Source: Trichoplax sp. H2 (lineage: Eukaryota; Placozoa; Uniplacotomia; Trichoplacea). Taken from it: a DNA stretch of 64,000 nucleotides. The notes beneath the pieces are model-generated. The model worked only from the letters and a program-made list of their open reading frames with translations, had not been told where the DNA came from and ran no database searches. The DNA lies in assembly GCA_003344405.1 (NCBI GenBank), contig NOWV01000010.1, forward strand, positions 1 through 64,000, given 5' to 3'. Of this stretch, positions 57,201 to 64,000 are shown one piece after another; position 1 is the first letter of the stretch, and each line of letters opens with the position of its first letter. The position numbers and the translations under genes were made by a program.

Positions 57201-60200
57201 CAGGTTTAATCCAAACAATTTGAGATGAGTTTGAAGTTGTTATTGCTCTAATAATTTTGGGTTTACTTGGCTTATCTGGAAAACATTTGCGATTATATTT
57301 GTATACAATCAACTAATGAGAACAACAATTTACTACTTAACGAACGTTTACAAAAATTAGATATTAGTTTAGCCTAACCTTTCGTTTTGATTAAAACTAT
57401 CTTACTGTTGTTACTCTCACCAAAGTCATTTACGGCAGTAACCCATATATAATAGATCGATCTTGGATAGAGATCTTTAATGATGCAATTATTAATCAAA
57501 CATAATACTTTTCTTGTAAGCCATTCTGTATTATTATTTTTAAGTTGATAATAGACTAGAAAATGGAATGATTTAGTTATTCCTTGATATCCAGGAAGAA
57601 AAGTGACCAGGCAACTCCTATTTGTAACATCATTCACGGTTATATCGCTAACTGTTTCCGGGGGAGCTTCAGCATTTTAAAGGAAAAAAATATCAAAATT
57701 ATAAACATTGAAGTCATGGTATTTTTCATTTACGCAGTTAGCACAAAATCTTGTTAAATGTGTCCTATGTTAAGTAAATCATGAAGTATTAACAAAAATG
57801 TGATGCGTAAGAACCTGCGATGATGATTGTTATATTCTTTCGAAGTTTGCCATGCTTGTTTACCGCTAGACAAAAATAAGTACCAGTATTTTGCAAACGT
57901 AGCTTTGTCAATACCAATCCGTGAGGACTTTTACCAGCTGATATTATTTTCGGCTTTTCTCTTGAGTTACGATACATTAAGTAAACTTCTGGACTAGGCA
58001 TACCATTCGCGTTACAAGATAAACTAAAATTACTGTACCGCTGTATTATATAAGGACTATGACCATTAGGAATCATTCGCATAGAATTTGGTGCACCTTC
58101 ATTAAAAGCGTATCGTTATGCTACATTATTATCCAATTGAAATATTTGCTACTTGTGATATTTTACGATACCTTCTACTTGTATCCAGAACTTCTTAACA
58201 TAACGCGTATTATTATATATCCGTAGAGTAACAGAAAATTCGTAGCTTCCAGTAAATTCGAATGTTGCCGATGGGAATGACAGAACGTCGATTCCACTAC
58301 CTTGTTCAGATGTACGACAAATACTCTGGATTGGATCGGCTATTTCACTGGTATGCTTGAAATCAGTGGTACAGTTATAAGCCACTCTTTTGCCATTGTA
58401 GTACCAGTCCGAGGTCGTAGCGAATCTTTCTATATAAGTCAGATTTGCAGTAACATTTGTGAGCTGCCCTGCAAGTACTGTTTGATTTATTGGATAAACT
58501 GTAATATCATCCACCGAGTATAGTTCTAAACACAAAATAAATAAGAAATTCATTGGTATTATGCGATAATATGCTGTGGTCAGGGACTGATACTCTTGTA
58601 GTGGTATTATAGTACAAAATGATTTATTGCAAGGTGACTCTTCAACTATGCCGCTCGTCAGTAGTAGTCTTAAGGAATTCACAATACTTCCAATATAATA
58701 ACCAGAAGTAGCTACGTATACCGTAAACAAACCTGAATCACAAAAGATGCCAGTATATCCAACATCATCACAAACGCACTTAAAGTCTGGTACAATGTTT
58801 TTACATACGCCGTGGATGCATGGGCTACTTGAGCATGGATTTATTGCTAATATACAACCATTGATTTACATAGGAAAATTTCAAATTACATTATAATAAT
58901 ATATATTTATCTTTTGGAGAATAATGATAGCCCAACAAGTAATTTAATAGTCTGTTATCTAATAATCACCTATTTCACATAAAGCACCCGTTCTTGTTAT
59001 AGGGCAATTACAAGTCACATTGTTAAATTTTCCTGGAATACAAGTGGCTGTGGAGTGACATGGAGAACTAATGCAAGGATCGGCTATCGTGTTGAAAAAA
59101 TACGTAGTAAAATCAAAGAAAGTTATTTAGTTAGATACAGGAAGTGAATCTCCGAACGTTTGAGTGTCTCTAGTACTGATACGTGATGTCAACTACCGTA
59201 TTATATGGTTTTGTGATAAGAACATGAGAAAATATGCACGAAAGAAACACATCAGAATATAGTAGTAGATATTCGCAATTACAGAATATTGAAGCCTTAA
59301 GATTTAGCTTGCATATGAACATTATCTTGTCGCTCGTAACCAAACTGCAATCATTAGCTTAAAATAATTTATCGCCATTTTGCAAAAACCGTAAATCAGA
59401 GTAATTACCTAGCTCACATATATCTCCAAAATAACCTTTTTCACATTCACAAGTATAAGGACGCTGTACATTAGTTTCTTTGGTACTGCAGATCCCTCTT
59501 TGAAGACAACTGCCTGAATTGCAGTGTAGTATATCTAACAGTAGATTTTTATTAATTTTAAAGTACCCTGAAATAAGGAACCTTCGATTGCAATTTTATG
59601 CTAAATATAAGGAACAAAAATTAAATTTAAAATTATAGCTTAAAAGCTAATGATATAGGATGAGCCACCGGATTTTTAAGCGCTTACAAGGCATTTTGTA
59701 TTTTTCATTAGAGAAAAACACTTAAATACTTTCGCAAAAAGATCATTTATATAGGGCATAAATAAAGCTGAAATACTGTAATGATAATGTATTCTATTAA
59801 TGCCAGATACATCATAGAGGTTATTACCAGTATCAGCTCGAATACAAGTGTCTGAATTTAAAATATTTTCTTAGTATAACTCCCGAAAATGGACTTTCTT
59901 ACCGATATCGCATGTCAATCCCGTCCAATTTGGTGGGCAAATACATAAAAATTCAGACGCATTGTTTGTATTAATACAAGTAGCATTAGTATGAGCGCAA
60001 GGTCTCGAATCACAACTTGTTGATTCACCTACTTTGAAAAAAATACATGAGATGGTTACTGATACTCATAGTTATGTCTCGTTCGTTTCTCTTTATCAGC
60101 TGCTAAAAATATCTATATAATATACTTAGCGTAACGCAAACACATATGTACTGCATATACAGAGTTTTTATTGTATAATGCAGATTAAGTAACCATGAAA

Positions 60201-60428
60201 GTTATCTTGATAATTAAAACTTTACGACAGATAATAATCATGGTAATAACTTGATACTATACGAAGAATTATAATACATATTACGACATTAGTTCTCATA
60301 ATAAGCTTGGTGATCATAAATTTCAATAATTTGTAGATCTTACAAATATAGATAATTTACTCACATTTCATGAATATTGCGAACGTAGCAATGATGATAC
60401 AAAAGAAGCTGCTTTTTGCTGTAAACAT
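54210..60428 (-). CDS. Receptor with 4 EGF, 2 Ig-like and 4 FN3 domains and a long cytoplasmic tail
   Basis: Exons in transcript order: 60428-60365 (ATG, signal peptide MFTAKSSFFCIIIATFAIF), 60028-59903, 59534-59409, 59083-58970, 58846-58733 (one EGF each, all six Cys present), 58525-58172 and 58096-57815 (Ig-like; the second shows SLSCNANGMPSPEV and TGTYFCLAVN), 57666-57379, 57275-56979, 56798-56487, 56329-56051 (four FN3), 55947-55726 (Ser/Thr/Pro stalk and helix), 55555-54711 and 54620-54210 (tail, TGA). They total 3,834 nt, 1,277 residues. Phase 1 holds at every ectodomain junction. The tail is about 420 residues, rich in K, S, T and N, with tyrosines in HTYARV, ELYCSV, PVYAIV and SDYSEEDGYLE, and with SP-rich repeats near the end; there is no kinase or phosphatase domain. 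The EGF-Ig-FN3 order recalls Tie-type or adhesion receptors, without the enzyme. Confidence is high for the structure, low for any specific family. Confidence 0.88.
59828..59851 (-). CDS. Possible 24-nt mini-exon of the EGF/Ig/FN3 receptor
   Basis: On the minus strand a ttcag acceptor and a gtaata donor bracket 24 nt encoding DTCIRADT in the phase-1/phase-1 register of the neighbouring EGF exons. It could be inserted without shifting the frame and would add one unpaired Cys between EGF-1 and EGF-2. It may be constitutive, alternative or chance. Confidence 0.3.
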
Positions 60429-63400
60429 TACACTTGACTTCGTGAGAATGTTCATTGCATTAGAGTTATCACCGAATACTTCTTATTTGATTAAATATTA
60501 ATTAGTCCACCGTTTAAATCAGTTCTTTTGTAAGAGACTCTGTATCTCTCGTTTGTTAGATTAGTTTGATGGCAGGAAGTTATATTAGCATGTGATTATG
60601 GTTGTCTCTAAAATTGCATTAGAAGAGTACATAAATGAAGGCATGAATTTGCGTATTACTGTCAATAGTAAACAACAATAATCCATCACGTGGCAACTTT
60701 TGTCTAAATAAACATACTCTAAGTACAAACGATTTATGTTATTAAAACCCGATCTTAAGTTAATTGTGCGCTTGAATGTTTATTACCAACATTTTATCAC
60801 TATCAGTGCTGGTCAAATTTTTAGCTATTCGATAGGTAGGATATTTACAACTACATACAGTTGTCTACTACTTGAGGAAATTTAATTAATCTCAAACCAT
60901 GCTTACAGTGACTTCAGTGAATCATCTCACGTTAGAATTTTCCTCAGTTTTAATAACTCTAATTTCGAGTTAGTGAATTGCGAACCAAAGGGATAATTTT
61001 ACTCATTCAAGATAATGGTATAATTTAAAGTAATGTGTAGATTTAGTATATGGTATTAAGAATATTCTTTAGCTTATTTCAGTTGGTTTGGTCTAATATC
61101 GCGGCTCTTAACTAAAGCTATGTACACAAAAACTTTTTATATAACATAGATCCCAAATATTCGTATGATATTAATGTATAGTTAAAAGTACAAGTACATA
61201 TAGACTGTGTACAGTGCTCAAAGTACCGTATAAAGAAAGTTTGTTCTACTAAGTTCAACTAACGATATCTAATTCATACTACATCAAAGATTATAATCCA
61301 ATAAATGTTTTCTAAAATCGCCCGTCTGTTATACATATCGTTGCAACTTAGAACGAAAATATTCATTTAGTAAATTTATGGGCTAAGCAAGATAATTTAA
61401 AATTCGGTAATATGATAAATTGTTCATTAGCAACTATAAATCACTTTGCGTTATGCTCGCTGATATCAGAATCAATAACTACGTTAAATTAAAATAAAAC
61501 TGGCCAAAATCCATAGATTAATTATAATCGCAGAATTATTCTTTGCAACATAATGGTTAGGTAAATAGCCAATTTCGTAAACTTACGGTAACAGATTTGC
61601 ACAATTACCCGGAATTACAATAAGGGAAAATTAACGATATGCCACTATATTACAATAATTATAAGTGTGGATGGAGTGAACTGGTGTCTGCAAATAACTA
61701 GTAGCTATTTACTATATGCCTATGTATTAGTAAGTGATACGATAATAGTATCTCGAAATGTATGAGATAAATCAGAATTATGAATTTGTCTGAGCAAGAA
61801 AATGACCATTGTCTAAAACTAGTTCTATATTAGAAACTGAAGCAATACTTGCCATTCATTACATCGTGTATGTTCGTATACGCGCATATTGCGGAACTGT
61901 GACTCTTATGAAGTCATACTGTTTACTTATATGCAATCATCGCTGGATTACGAGTGCATTTGTTCCGTAGCATATGTATAATATATACGCGTATACTATG
62001 TATATAGAGAGTGAGAAGTGAAATAAGTGAGTGACTGTAAATTATTGTAGAATATAGTATAGCTGTTAGCAAACAAGTATGTGAAACACCAGGAGCGGAA
62101 AGGTTATAGTATTCAAATCTTATTAATTTTACGTAAACGTACTATTACTGTACTCATAAGTATAGCGCTTTCATGGAGCTGTCAATACAATGCCCGTAGC
62201 TTGATTAAGGTAAACTGGTTGGCTTTACTGGAGTCAGTACCGTCAGCGAAGTGATGGGTATTTGAGCTAGTATCGTACATCTAATTGCTACAAGTCAAAT
62301 GGTAGCTTGATGCCTTAATTGAAACTGATGTTGTAAGTCAAGTACTCGTACGTGTTAAATATATATTTACTTAATGCCTGTCATGAACTATAGCAGTGAC
62401 CACAGTACGAGAGTTATAATTAGTACTGAATCGTAAGGGCAGACGAAATAAATTAAACTCTATTTACTGATTGCATCATTATCGAAAAAGATTTGTTAAT
62501 AAAGGTAATACACAAATTATGGTCTTTGATTCGTATGCCTGAATACAGAGCGAGTTCAGCTCTTCTATTAAAACTTATAATCACTTTCTATTGCAGTTCA
62601 GATATACGAATTATATTTAATAGCATTAGAATCAAATCAAAGCTATCTACTGATGTTAACTACAATCAAATCTATATTAGGAAGAGATTATATAATAATA
62701 AAATTATCGACTAGAAAGTAATGCTAATATTAATTAATTGATATTTACAGTAGCAACTTAGTCTAGGGGTACATATAGATGATCGTGCAGTTTTCTGATG
62801 AAAAATTTACAATCACTTGATAAATTTCTTAATATCAGATTTACTTTTGTAAATAGATGATTGCGAGTATACAATACTGTATACGTTACAGCTTCAAACA
62901 AATATAGGCCTAGATGCATAAACAATACAGCAAACTTGCTCTCTAAATACTATGTTATCATGCTAAAGGGGTTAGCAAGTAGCCATATATCACAATATTT
63001 ATCTGAAGGCAAATTTATTAAGTATTAGTTGAACGTAAAGTAATTTATCGGTTATTGTCTATTTGACAGCCCTAAAATTGATGGAGTCTAAACGCCGAAA
63101 AATCAGGATAATTCGAAGATAAAATTTCGCTATTATGTAAAACGCGTTTCTTAATTGAATGAATTTCAGATGTTTTTTAATACCTGCATACAAATAGATC
63201 TCTGAAAGTTCGTTACCTAAGACTATATTTTATTATTTGCAAAATTTTTGTTTACTCAAATTTAATAATAAATATCGAAATCATATTGCATGTATTAGTA
63301 CTTTTATATATAATGTTCTATGAATAGTTTTGAAAAGAATCGCAATAAAGTAAGCTATTGAATAGGTCGTATGTAACATTATGTTACCTTTATAATTAGA

Positions 63401-64000
63401 TTTATTAATACCAATTTTATTTGAAAGTGTCTATTTCAAAAATTATGTTGGATTTGCTCCATATAATGTAACTTTAAAGTTCCTGAAAAGGTGTATACTC
63501 TACAAAATTCTTCTGAATATAAATGGTAAATTTTTAAAATGTTATTTATGAACTACCAGATAGGTACTAATAAAATATACAAACACTACGATCAGATTAA
63601 CCTTATAATCTATGTCAATTATTTATTAATAGTTCGTAACTGTTTTAGTTTATCAAGAAGCATTTATCTCATGATACTTAAGTTATTTTATTAATAAGAT
63701 GTAAAAATTATTGATAAGACCACATCAATGACTGAAATAATTAGTTAATTTTAAGACTTATCAATCAGCAACACTTTTAAATGATGCGTTATGATTTTGT
63801 GCGAACTTTTTCTAGACTTTGACATACCGTGAATTAATTCCTGAAATATGAGATTTTTGATAATTTATGGTTAAATTACCAACTCATTTCTGTTACGTTA
63901 AAGTTGTAAAGTTATCAGTGGATCTGATACGTTACATTGTACACTGCTACATGTATCGAATTTTTAGGTTAACACCCAATCATATAATGTTATCGATTTT
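60429..64000. other. Region upstream of the EGF/Ig/FN3 receptor
   Basis: About 3.6 kb of AT-rich DNA to the right edge. No exon, RNA gene or repeat array recognised; the open frame at 62493-62714 is K/I/R/N-rich and unsupported. The promoter of the leftward receptor presumably lies at its left end. Confidence 0.45.

Overview
This window looks like nuclear DNA of an early-branching animal. It is AT-rich, its genes are split by many short introns (mostly about 50-300 bp, nearly all GT-AG), and it encodes typically metazoan proteins: a receptor tyrosine phosphatase, three Ig/FN3-type adhesion receptors, a ciliary intraflagellar-transport protein and a mitochondrial acyl-CoA dehydrogenase. The compact introns, gene spacing and receptor mix would fit a placozoan (Trichoplax-like) genome. 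That assignment is an inference from style, not a database match. Six genes were rebuilt exon by exon by hand. For each one intron phases match at every junction and the summed coding length is a multiple of three, which is the main support for the models.

Layout. (1) 99-12353, + strand: a receptor protein tyrosine phosphatase that enters from the left edge. It has 17 visible fibronectin type III (FN3) domains, a juxtamembrane region with an RRKR furin-type site, one transmembrane helix, a catalytically intact PTP domain (D1) and a degenerate second PTP domain (D2). (2) 12354-17764: a non-coding interval holding three near-identical copies of a segment separated by two 20-N gaps. The middle copy carries a 222-bp near-perfect palindrome, a foldback-type element. 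(3) 17765-22343, - strand: an Ig + 3 FN3 receptor whose tail has SH3-, ITIM- and PDZ-type motifs; a candidate signal-peptide exon lies at 27541-27595. (4) 32114-38599, - strand: IFT74, reconstructed as 28 exons including a 5-nt microexon. (5) 38600-40095: a divergent intergenic region containing a roughly 330-bp array of nested TACTGTA/GTACAGTA palindromes. (6) 40096-43857, + strand: glutaryl-CoA dehydrogenase (GCDH), 15 exons, one of them followed by a GC-AG intron. (7) 47373-52646, + strand: a second Ig + 3 FN3 receptor whose exon layout mirrors gene 3 almost exon for exon. (8) 54210-60428, - strand: a receptor with 4 EGF, 2 Ig-like and 4 FN3 domains, one transmembrane helix and a long tail without a kinase. 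(9) 60429-64000: nothing recognisable.

How the genes relate. Four of the six genes are large surface receptors built from FN3, Ig and EGF domains encoded by phase-1 symmetric exons, so the region is a cluster of adhesion or signalling receptors produced by exon shuffling and duplication. The two Ig/FN3 receptors (17.8-22.3 kb and 47.4-52.6 kb) look like inverted paralogues lying on either side of two unrelated housekeeping genes, IFT74 and GCDH, which are arranged head to head. The phosphatase could act on tyrosine-phosphorylated receptor tails such as those encoded beside it, but nothing in the sequence proves that link.
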